Below, piece after piece: positions 55,353-64,000 of a stretch of 64,000 nt of DNA. The notes beneath the pieces are model-generated. The model saw nothing but the letters and a program-made list of their open reading frames with translations, was not told the origin of the DNA and searched no databases. Source of the DNA: Helicostylum pulchrum (taxonomy: Eukaryota; Mucoromycota; Mucoromycetes; Mucorales; Mucoraceae); NCBI GenBank assembly GCA_025677825.1, contig JAIXMO010000027.1, positions 124,001 to 188,000 on the forward strand, written 5' to 3'. The translations under genes were made by a program, and so were the position numbers. Numbering within the stretch: the first letter of the stretch is position 1; every line of letters begins with the position of its first letter.

Positions 55353-55607
55353 ATGATCAAGGAACTTAACAAAAAGGTGTATCTCTTCAGCAAGAAGGAG
55401 GTGTGTTTATCTGAAAGTACTTACTTATTAAGAGAGTCCTTGAAATGCAAAAATGGGTGTAGGCGGTTTGCTCGTCCTGAATGTAATAACACCTTTGATT
55501 ATTTGAGTGACGCGAGAAGTCATATCGAAGCAGAACATCTTGGTGAGTGTAACTGGAAGACATTTAGCGAAAGTTATACTGCCAAAATGCCATATTATAT
55601 TATATAA
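55353..55607 (+). CDS. Possible C2H2/GLI-like zinc-finger fragment
   Basis: An 84-codon frame whose middle reads CKNGCRRFARPECNNTF then DYLSDARSHIEAEHLGECNW. The spacing C ... C-x(n)-F-x(5)-L-x(2)-H-x(4)-H with a following C-x-W is that of GLI/PacC-type fingers, one complete and the start of a second. The frame stops soon after. It may be the first exon of a longer gene continuing in 55809..56336, but I found no clean splice join. Confidence 0.4.
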   Translation: MIKELNKKVYLFSKKEVCLSESTYLLRESLKCKNGCRRFARPECNNTFDYLSDARSHIEAEHLGECNWKTFSESYTAKMPYYII

Positions 55608-55808
55608 CTATAGAAAACTATATGACGGTAAAGACAAATTTTTTAAAAATATTACTCTTATTTATAAGAAATTAATTATAGATGAACGCTCAAAGACTAG
55701 AACTTCGGGCTTCATTTCCGAGCAGTTTGTGCTCAGCTTTTCGCTGGCTCTCTTCTGGTCGGAACAAGACCTTCAACCTACAGCTTCGCTCCGTCAAAAA
55801 GTACCAAA

Positions 55809-56336
55809 TTGTTCATTGCTGCAAGTTCGGTAAAAAAGGCTAATACGCTTCTTTCAAAAACAGCTCTACAGATAAATAGCTTCGACGAGTTCTCACAAAT
55901 TAGACAAATACGATCTAGTTTCATTGTACCAAATACATATTGTTTCAGTCGAAGTTCATCTCGATTTACTGATAATTTTCACATGAGACCCTTTACAGTT
56001 TTTACTGCTTTTTGTGTTGAAGAAGGTGACAAATTCAGTGATCTCAACTTTGGTTCAAGTATCATGCGATTCGTCACTGCATCTATTTTGGACGAAAAAA
56101 AAAAATCTTTCAGTTTGAGAGAACTTTCTATGCTAGGCCCAGCTACGAAAAAAGAAGCGTTCATCCACCAAAAGTTCCAAACTATGTTGGAACTTAAATC
56201 AACTGACGACTTAGTTAATATTGTTGGTAACATTGAGCTGGAGAGAATTCTATATGATATAGCTGAAAGAATCACCCCTCGCCTGAAAGAACTTAACGCA
56301 AAAGTTGTTAAAAAATTTATTAAATCTGACAAATAA
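55809..56336 (+). CDS. Hypothetical protein, 175 aa
   Basis: Open frame of 175 codons with normal protein composition: SFDEFSQIRQIRSSFIVPNT, FGSSIMRFVTASILDEKKKS, KKEAFIHQKFQTMLELKSTD and LERILYDIAERITPRLKELN. It is probably mostly helical. The true N-terminus is uncertain, because an overlapping frame 55507..55833 reads into it and may supply upstream sequence. No family recognised. It lies tail-to-tail with the SLC35C2-like gene, 58 bp from its stop. Confidence 0.5.
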   Translation: MFIAASSVKKANTLLSKTALQINSFDEFSQIRQIRSSFIVPNTYCFSRSSSRFTDNFHMRPFTVFTAFCVEEGDKFSDLNFGSSIMRFVTASILDEKKKSFSLRELSMLGPATKKEAFIHQKFQTMLELKSTDDLVNIVGNIELERILYDIAERITPRLKELNAKVVKKFIKSDK

Positions 56337-56394
56337 CACACACTCTTCGTTTTTCAATCGTGGCATAATTTATTTTTTTAAAAAAAAAAGAAAA

Positions 56395-57940
56395 TCAATC
56401 TCTTAAATTTCTTTGCGAAGGAGAAGTAGTAGCATCCGAAGAATGTAAAGGAATCATTTGATATTGACCCTTTTCCGGTTCTTTTGAGATTTTGTAATAA
56501 TTATAAGAAATAATTCCAATAATTGATATCGCTAACCTAAAAAAAACACACACACACACATGTCAATAAAGATAAAACCACTTGTAATAACCTTTTTTTT
56601 TTTTCTCTTTACCCTAGTAAGTTTTTTGGGGTCAAGACATCACCATAGATTAATACAGCCAACACAATGACTACGATTTCTTTACTAATACCCGCAACAC
56701 TAAGAGTGATTGTACTTGTACTTTTAATCAAGTATAATTCCGCCAACGTCATTGCAAAAGCTACACACACACACACACACATATATATATATTAGATCTC
56801 TCTTCCCACTTTTTTTTTCCTGCTGCCAAACTTTTTTTTACCTAAAAACCCTCCAATGGACATCAATCCAAATGACTCTAAAATATGCAACGCAGAATCA
56901 AAATGCTTTGAATGTTGAAACTGCTCAAACGGTCTTTCAAACACCAGACTGAGCGAGAACATGGTGACAAACATAATGGGACTAAGATAGTACAGTGTAG
57001 CAATGGGATTACTGATGCCCATATTTTCATGTTTTAAAAGCAATTGAGTCATGCTCCATCGAAGGCCCGATACAATGGACGCAATCAACACCAGCGTAAA
57101 TCCGACCGTATCGTACTTTGTCTCTCCTTCTACCGTCAATACCACGCCCATCACCATGACCCCGATAATGGCGACCAGTAAAAACTTTGGTTTTTCAAAT
57201 CCAAACAAGAACGAAAACAAAAGCACCCAAATTGGCGTACTTGATTTCACCATGGTGTAAAATGAAAGTGTGATATATACAAGTGATGCATTAGAGCAAC
57301 AAATTTCAACTGCTGCTGCTATACCACACGGTACCTTTTGTGTGTGAGTGTTAGTATACATATATAAAAAAAAAGGGAGGGAGTTTCTGGTTATTTTTTT
57401 AGTACACATACTTACAACTTTATAAAAATAATCATGTAAATTCATTTTATTTCCAGCTCTGTCTCTCCACCTACTTCCACCGAGGGACATCATCAGCACG
57501 GTGATGACCGAATGGATCGCCGCATGCATGGCACTCACCAACAACGGAAAATTGAAATTAAACCTATCTCTACCCATTAAATTCTTATTATACAATGAAA
57601 GTGACGTTGAGAAGAAGTACCACGTAAAGATATACGTCAAGTTCTGAAGCGATTTTTTATGTTTATCGACATTATAAGCCGCTACATTCGATTGCGGGTT
57701 GGCAATTTTAATCGATATTGCGCCTGGAGCCAGTGGTGGTGATAACGGTGAATGTACGAAATCATGTACTTGAATCGGTAAAGACCCTCGTCGACCATGT
57801 TTCTTTTTTTGAGTTACAGGCTGCGTAGAGATGGATTGCGTTCGGTTGTGTGGGTTCTTCTTTCGCGTGCTAATAGGTGGTGGTAAGGTCTTGTTGATAC
57901 TAAACGTTCGAACTAACGAAGGTTCTGCATCTATCGTCAT
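56395..57940 (-). CDS. Nucleotide-sugar / triose-phosphate transporter family (SLC35C2-like)
   Basis: Golgi or ER membrane transporter of the drug/metabolite transporter superfamily. Four exons (57416..57940, 56842..57334, 56613..56760, 56395..56536) give 435 aa. The first 95 residues are polar and Ser/Pro-rich. Then come ten hydrophobic spans, starting LTYIFTWYFFSTSLSLYNKN, with PCGIAAAVEICCSNASLVYI, TLSFYTMVKSSTPIWVLLFS, GLRWSMTQLLLKHE and, in the third exon, SVAGISKEIVVIVLAVLIYGD, typical of the TPT/SLC35C2/YMD8 branch. The C-terminal tail is cytosolic. The substrate (GDP-fucose is proposed for SLC35C2) cannot be told from sequence. Divergent from ELP5. Confidence 0.88.
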
Positions 57941-58122
57941 TTTTCTTTTTTTTTAAAAAAAAAGTGAGAAAAGAGGGAGAGGGGAAAAAAGCAAGCTACT
58001 GTTTGCTCGTTTGTTTTAACAGCCCGCTTATTGAGCGCGGCAGTGTGCATAGCGATAAGTGACTCTTTTTGTTCAGTCGCGAAACACTTTTTTTTTATTA
58101 CTTTTTCTTCTTCTTCTTAACC
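57941..58122. promoter_or_regulatory. Divergent promoter region, SLC35C2-like / ELP5
   Basis: 182 bp between two start codons. Contains purine-rich AAAGAGGGAGAGGGGAAAA, a GC-richer centre (CCCGCTTATTGAGCGCGG) and a pyrimidine tract just before ELP5. No TATA box. Confidence 0.45.
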
Positions 58123-59240
58123 ATGACTTCACTTTGCTTGGACCAATTACTCAACAACAAAAAGACTTCTCCTTTTGTACTTGTCAACGACACCATTCGG
58201 TTATCAGCGTTTCCAATCCTTACCGACATTGGTAAACGAGCTGTTGACCAAACCAAGAGTTTGATTGTACTTTTAACCGAGACCTCACCCAGCTCCTGGC
58301 TTCAACAATTTGCACCTGCTCAACATGACAGTATTTGCATTATTGATGCCTATACCGATCCTCATGGTTGGGATCAACCTACCTTGAACAAAAACCTTGT
58401 AACCGATATTAACAATATGGAATTAATTTCAAAGACTATTATTCAACGAGTAGCTCAAACACCCAACTGTACTATCCTTATTGATTCCATTACACCACTT
58501 GCCATGATTTCACAATATCGTACATACCGACTTGTAAAGACACTAGAATCCTTGACCACAGGTATATATATATATATAAGTACACACACAAATTTTACTA
58601 TATACTTACAAAAAAATAAATAAAAAAAATAGACGTTATTCGTTTAGTTATTGGATTTCATTCAGACATAAAGTTTATTTCCAAGACGGGCTTAAATATG
58701 CAAGACTCACTTGACCGTTTAGCCTCGGTGATCATTAAACTGGAATCATTAAAGGAGCGTACGTACCTGGAAACACAAGCTGCATTAACCGGGTTTACAC
58801 CTCAAGACACATTTTCTTACTTGACGGTGACATCCAACTGTATCGCTAAAGGCGGTATAGCGCACATTGAATGGCGCAAGAAGAGCGGTAAAGTAACTTA
58901 CGAATCCAACGGATTTTTACTCGACGATAGTGGTTACTTGACGGTGGTACCTGCTACTCAACTCACAGGTGTTGTTGTGAAAGAAACGGTAGAGTCTGTA
59001 GAGGATGACGCTATGCAACTTGACCCTAAAATGGACCCTACTGCTAATTTATCTTTCAACTTGTCCTTGACAGATCAACAAAGACAACAAAAAGAAAATC
59101 TTGTATTACCTTACTTGAAAGCACAGCAATTAGAAGTCTCGATGGATGAGGAAAAGAAAAACTCTGGTTTAATTTACTATGATCCTGATGCTGCTGACGA
59201 TTTTGATGATGAAGACCCTGATGATGATTTAGACATTTAA
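58123..59240 (+). CDS. ELP5: Elongator complex protein 5
   Basis: RecA-like subunit of the Elp4-Elp5-Elp6 ring of Elongator, which binds tRNA and regulates release. Two exons (58123..58561, 58633..59240) give 348 aa. Features of the family: an N-terminal strand region SPFVLVNDTIRLSAFPIL, the ATPase-like core with LIVLLTETSPSSWLQQF and CTILIDSITPLAMISQY, and the C-terminal signature NLSFNLSLTDQQRQQKENLV then LPYLKAQQ, ending in an acidic tail (DDFDDEDPDDDLDI). The core lacks Walker A, as expected. I used the ATG at 58123; an in-frame ATG at 58069 would add a Phe-rich extension. Together with ELP2, two subunits of one complex lie in this window. Confidence 0.9.
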
Positions 59241-59790
59241 ATTATTTAGGAAAATAAAATAACTCTGTACCATTAAAAAAAAAAGCGATATAATTACGAT
59301 TTAAAAAAAGATGCCCCACTTTGGCTAAAGCATCTGTTTGAAGCTGTTAAAAGGTTTATACCATTTATTAGCGTATCAAGTAGTAGCTCTTTTTATTCCC
59401 GTCGAAAGTCAATATTACATTTTTATTTTGTTTTTCAATAGTATAAGAAGTTTCTAAACTTCAAAAGACTTTTTACCGAATCAGGTAAATAGACACTGCC
59501 ATTGTTTGATCATACATAAATCTAAATGATTTATGTATGGCTTAGCTATCAGATAAAGTCGTTAAATCAAGACGCTGCTGGCGAAGGTTGTAATATAATC
59601 ATAAAGTAGTAATGTGGGGGTATGGATCGCTAACTACTCACGAGATAAAGAAAGGATCCGAAAAACTTCAGCTGAAGAATACTACGATAAGTGCTGCTAA
59701 ATAAACTCTCTTCTAAAAACATACAACACTTTTTTTTTGCGAGAAAAAAAAAAAGGTACAAGATTGAGGGCTATATACAGTTTTTTATTA
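59241..59790. other. Intergenic region between convergent ELP5 and BET2
   Basis: 550 bp without coding potential. Contains a small palindrome CATACATAAATC/GATTTATGTATG at 59511..59538, which could form a hairpin, and A/T runs suited to 3' end processing of both genes. Confidence 0.5.
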
Positions 59791-60798
59791 TTATTGGTCA
59801 AGATTCAATCTGTCAATAACATATTGAGGCATACAATAAACAGGATTTACTTGCTTAAGCCCAGGATACCCTAATAACGATAATCCAGTAACACCAAACA
59901 AAGTATGAAATACATCTACCATATCACCAGGTCTATCGGATATACCACCATTTTCTGGATCTTGCGCAGACAAGATAAACTTGGATAACTTTTCTTTGTT
60001 GATCCAATCCACATGATTTAACACAGACAAAGCAGACAGCACCCACCAAGAGTAACACACGTCTTCTAACTTTTGCGGTCTACCATTTAACCCGCCGTTC
60101 TTCAACTGCCTTTCACATAACCACCAACTTAACAAATCCGAGTCAACATGATGAAGCGCGTTTGTAATCGATAACGCTGCAACACAACAAAAGATTTGCC
60201 CTGCATGAGATTCGGACCCAGGTGCACTACCAAACCCTCCATCATAATTCTTGCACTTTAATATCCACTCTACAGTCTTTTCTACATTGATCGCCTCTAG
60301 TCTCTTTAACAGCGATAAACAGGATAATGCAATATACGAAAATCTCGAATCTACTTCTCCCCAAGTATCTCCACGAAACGATCCGTCTTCATTTTGTAAC
60401 GCCTTGATGTCTATTATACTTTTTAAGATTTTTTTTTTTTTTTTTTACTCCCCTTTCAACTTACACTGAACAACTTTTTCAACATCAATGACATCAATAG
60501 CTTCAAGTGTAATCAGAACTTGAACAGCAGATAAAGTATGTGTCATGTGTGAATCATGGAACTTATCGCCACCAAACCCACCATCTTCACATTGAAGACT
60601 TTTGACGTACGTAATGACCTTATCTCTTGGTAAAGCATCAATATGATTCATCAAGTCAAGTGCAGTTAATCCCCAATAGATGCCATTCACCCGCAAGTGC
60701 TCTGTTAACCAATATTCCAAGTCATCTTTTCGGGTATCTAACGATTGAATGTATTTGACATGCAAAGGAATCAATAACTCTGTTAACTCTGGTTCCAT
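59791..60798 (-). CDS. BET2: Rab geranylgeranyltransferase (type II) beta subunit
   Basis: Catalytic beta subunit that adds geranylgeranyl groups to Rab GTPases presented by the escort protein. Two exons (60465..60798, 59791..60410) give 317 aa. Prenyltransferase repeats are plain: [76 protein letters not shown] and [17 protein letters not shown]. The zinc ligands are the Asp and Cys of LEDVCYSW and the His of DVFHT. Residue counts and the absence of an extended C-terminus favour type II over farnesyl- or type I subunits. The ZNF277-like start lies 87 bp beyond its own ATG region, in tandem. Confidence 0.95.
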
Positions 60799-60885
60799 TC
60801 TAACTGATTGTTTTAAAGAAAAAAAAAAAAAGAAAAAGGGGGTGTATTTCTTTTTTTTATTTTAAAAAAGCGCTTAATTATATTT

Positions 60886-62563
60886 TTATTTTGAAATAGA
60901 AAGAGATTTCTCCATAGCTTGATAAAGATACTTCTTATTAGCTTCATCATCAGATAATTCTGCATCGCCATCTTCATCTTCGCCCTCTTCAAATCCAGTT
61001 AAAAGAGGATCATTTTCATACGTAGGGATTAGGTATTTAGGGTCCTTCCAGAACGAAGCGTCTAAAGGTACAAACTTTTTAACACAATCCCCATTCGTTA
61101 AATGATTTTCCAATTCACTTTCGCTATCAAAGTTCTTTGCACAAGAGAAACATACGCCGAGTGAAGATTGGTGACGAATATAATTGATCAAGGCAATTGT
61201 TTGATAAAAGTCCAAATCTAAATGTTACTATTTTAGAATCTACATAGCATATATAATCATAAACTCTTACCATTATCCTTTCTAAACTTGGTTAAATCAA
61301 ATCCATGAGTTGACTTCATATGAGCAAGTATTTCCTTGGGATGAGGTAATACGGTCGTATCAAACAGACACATGGTAGACTCTTGCACGTCTTCTTCCCA
61401 ATCAGCCCAAGACTCATCGCGTTTTTCATCATCACTTTCATAATTATCATTCTCGAAATTTTCCCAGTTCTTACCGGGCTCTAAATAATTAATAACATAA
61501 AATCTATCGTACTGTCTATTCTTGGATGCAATCTTGAAATGCTTCTTCTTTCTCATATGTTTACGTAGCACTGCAGGACTTGTAAATGTCTTTTCACAAT
61601 AAAGGCATTGGAGACTATATGATAGTGTTATTATTTCCGTATATACATGTGTGTGTGTGTCTACACTTACTTTGATAACTTTGACTCCAACGTATCGAGG
61701 AACTCGTTTACATTGACCAAGTTATCAGGTAACCCAATATTGAAATTATGTTCAGCAAACATATGTCTAAACAAAACAGCTCTATTATCACAGATAATCT
61801 TACAGAACAAGCATTTTCTGGGAACCTTTGAATCTGTTTCACGTTCATTTTGTTGTGTTTCCAATACTTGATTCTAATTCGTATCGTATAAGCTATATAT
61901 ACTACAAGTTTTTTCTTTTTCACTACTTACCAATTTGACACGCTGCATTTCTTCTCTAATTTTTTTATCCAACTGACATTTCTCAGGATTAATCACATAC
62001 ACTTTTTTTTTTAAAAAAAGTGGTTAACAAGGGTTTTCTTTTTTTTTTTTGCATAAATAAAAAAACTTACCATCTTTTTCCTCTGTATCAAGTTGTCCAA
62101 ACTCACCAACAGATTTACCTTCAAGTTCTTTAGCCCAACGATTTAAGTAAGAATCCAACGCCATATACATATGATGCAAATTCTTAAACAAAAGTTTATG
62201 CTCTTCCTTTAAATGTTTTACCAACGAAGTAGTATCCAAGAAGGGGATAGGCGATTCGCAATCAGCAAGTGGGCAAGAGATAAGAATAGCTGTATGATAA
62301 GGTGGGACAGGTAAGTCAATAGGGTCTACTTGGCCATCCTCTTCTTCGTCATCCGAGTCATCGTCTTCAACTGCATGAAAAGGATTACTGGTAGTTTTTT
62401 TATTAGTTTCCTTTTGAATCGAGGGTTGTTGTTGTTTTACGGGTTGCTTTGGTGTAACTATTCTATGTCTAGACTTGCGTCTAGCTTTTGAAGGTTGTGA
62501 AGGCGCAGGTGTAGCTGTATGTTTACTGTTTGTTACTGTATGCCATTCACCGTCGTCTGCCAT
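60886..62563 (-). CDS. C2H2 zinc-finger protein, ZNF277-like
   Basis: Five exons (62071..62563, 61931..62001, 61671..61873, 61271..61614, 60886..61217) give 480 aa. It opens MADDGEWHTVTNSK, then a basic/Pro region, an acidic patch ([12 protein letters not shown]) and four spaced zinc-finger units: CPLADCESPI with HLKEEH, CLFCKIICDNRAVLFRHMFA with EH, CLYCEKTFTSPAVLRKHMRK, and CFSCAKNFDSESELENHL. The YDRFYVINYLEPGKNWE and ADWEEDVQE segments between fingers, and CLFDTTVLPHPKEILAHMKS, are family hallmarks of ZNF277. ZNF277 competes for or cooperates with uS5 in ribosome assembly in animals; the same role here is inferred. Confidence 0.88.
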
Positions 62564-63159
62564 ATTATATTTGAAATAAAAATACACGAGAGAAAAGAAG
62601 GGTAATTTGGAATGGGCATGGAAAAATATTTTTTATTTTATTAAACCTCCATCTGTTTCACTATTGGTTAACTCATCCTGTCACTTTAAAAATTAAAACT
62701 GAAGATTTTGACTTGTTTGAGCAGGCCAATCAAACTTGAACCTACTTTTTAATCTTACGCTTAAGTTGATGTGGATGATTCTCTTTAATGAAGTCTGAAA
62801 GTACAAAGATATCTCCTTTTAATATCTCTAAACGTATACATCTAAAATTTTATGGCCACACTATGTGGTTATTATGGCTATTATAGTTTAAGTTAGTCAT
62901 CCAAATAGTGCCATGAAAGTATAATAATTTCAAGTCTGATGCTTTTCCTTTAAAAACTAACAGCTTGAATTCATAATACCAGTTCCCGAGTCTATTGCAA
63001 CATACATTATCTGGATTGGTATCGATTAATTTTAAGTCGTACTACTTTATTTTTAATTAATTGGAAAATGTGTTGGGCTAGCTGTTGGCTTTTACAGTAG
63101 CAAACAGAAAATTTTTCGTATCAGTTCAGATTCCAAGTGGACAATAAATATAACAATAA
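62564..63159. other. Intergenic region with one exon-like stretch
   Basis: Mostly AT-rich. The minus-strand interval 62742..62841 encodes RLEILKGDIFVLSDFIKENH then PHQLKRKIKK and a stop, preceded by an acceptor-like TTTTAG, so it may be a last exon of a lost gene. No matching upstream exon was found, and I cannot identify the protein. Confidence 0.35.
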
Positions 63160-63830
63160 TTAAACATTTGCATTTAAAAAATGGTCAGCAACTGACTGCG
63201 ATGGCAATACTCTTAAGCCGCAAACCTCTTCCATAATAATTTTGTCCAAACTTCGTTGTTCCAATAATTCAAGATATATAGTTGCCAGTATTTCAAACAG
63301 GGGCTTCCAATGACTTCGCAATTCCCAACAAGTTGGTGTACAACTCGATCTTACTTCAATAAGTCTTCACTTGCCAGTCTTTTATAGGGTCACCTTTGTC
63401 AGTGTCAAGTTTTTTTTTTGATTACTTGGACGCCAAGTGTGCACTTTTTGATTATGGTGTCGATACCAGCCTTCTTATTATGCTTAATAATATGAAGTAA
63501 CGCACTGCTACACTCTGCCAATAATTTAAGCGTATCATCCAAAGAGTGGCTAACATTCTCCTTTTCGAATCCACTACTAGACTCGATAAAGAACTCCTCA
63601 TTGTCGGTCACCGCATTTTTTCCCAACGCATCTGCATACTTTCTATCTGAATAGCTCGCAACATAGTTTTCATTATCAATAATCCATTTTGTGAGGATGT
63701 CCTTGTACCGACGGCAGGCTTTGGCTTTATCAGTATAATGGTACTGGTCAAAGAAGCTCTCGGGAGTCAGGTGGTTGATATTGTCTATGCACCATTTGGC
63801 GTCATCAGGCACGCGGTTAGCGGTAGACAT
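63160..63830 (-). pseudogene. Unrecognised gene with a poly-A frameshift
   Basis: From the ATG at 63830 the frame reads STANRVPDDAKWCIDNINHL, SFFDQYHYTDKAKACRRYKD and SLDDTLKLLAECSSALLHII. It stops after nine A at about 63405-63420. One base less keeps it open (LDTDKGDPIKDWQVKTY). A second change leads to TCWELRSHWKPLFEILATIY and SLDKIIMEEVCGLRVLPSQS, ending at 63160. The pieces look like one protein of about 220 residues. The likely origin is a mobile-element or lineage-specific gene; family unknown. The 170 bp to the window end are its T/A-rich upstream region. Confidence 0.45.
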
Positions 63831-64000
63831 TTGGGCAAGCGTTAGAAAGAAAAAAGAATGATGTTCTTTTATGACAAACTGTTTGTGTGAAAAAAAAGTA
63901 ACACTGTTTGTAGTATGTGTAAAAAAAAAAGTTGTTAAAAAAAGTTGTTTACATAAATTGGGTGCAAAGTGTAAACTTAACCATTTCTCTCCTTTTTCAC

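Overview
The window looks like nuclear DNA of a Mucorales-type fungus (Mucoromycota, Rhizopus/Mucor-like). The basis is AT-rich intergenic sequence, many short introns of about 50-80 bp with GTAAG/GTATG donors and TAG/CAG acceptors, standard eukaryotic housekeeping genes, and mobile-element debris of kinds I associate with this group. The lineage is inferred; I could not search a database.

Layout. 0-10 kb (mostly minus strand): 3'-truncated O-acetylhomoserine sulfhydrylase (MET17 type), a 4-kb gene-free stretch with an imperfect inverted repeat, a G-patch spliceosomal protein (GPATCH1 type) and mitochondrial 5-aminolevulinate synthase (HEM1). 10.3-13.1 kb: copy A of a composite element made of a broken IS630/Tc1-like transposase plus a LINE 3' tail. 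13.1-18.1 kb: gene desert. 18-38 kb: dense housekeeping block with a Kelch-BTB protein, TRAPP subunit Trs33, a decayed Fanzor/TnpB-like gene, YIPF6-like Golgi protein, EHD ATPase, tRNA-Leu, Bax-inhibitor-1 family protein, Slx9, an orphan four-span membrane protein, secreted alkaline phosphatase, Elongator subunit Elp2, a C1orf109/AIRIM-like protein and ribosomal protein uL2.

39-52.5 kb is an accessory zone: a second Fanzor-like remnant, the small intact gene BOLA3, a graveyard of gene fragments (one from phosphatidylserine decarboxylase), copy B of the composite element, a near-perfect fold-back, a serine-recombinase-like pseudogene, and a 1.93-kb element with CAC-type terminal inverted repeats and subterminal repeats enclosing a dead AT-hook gene. 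Next come a 379-bp-period duplication and an unrecognised broken gene.

53-64 kb returns to housekeeping genes: retromer VPS26, an SLC35C2-like transporter, Elongator subunit Elp5, Rab geranylgeranyltransferase beta (BET2), a ZNF277-like zinc-finger protein and an unrecognised pseudogene at the edge.

Functional themes are membrane traffic (Trs33, YIPF6, EHD, VPS26, BET2), tRNA wobble modification (ELP2 and ELP5 of the same complex) and ribosome assembly (SLX9, uL2, AIRIM-like, ZNF277-like). Exon joins were made by hand from splice-site consensus and reading frame. For most conserved genes the joined length is an exact multiple of three and close to the family length.
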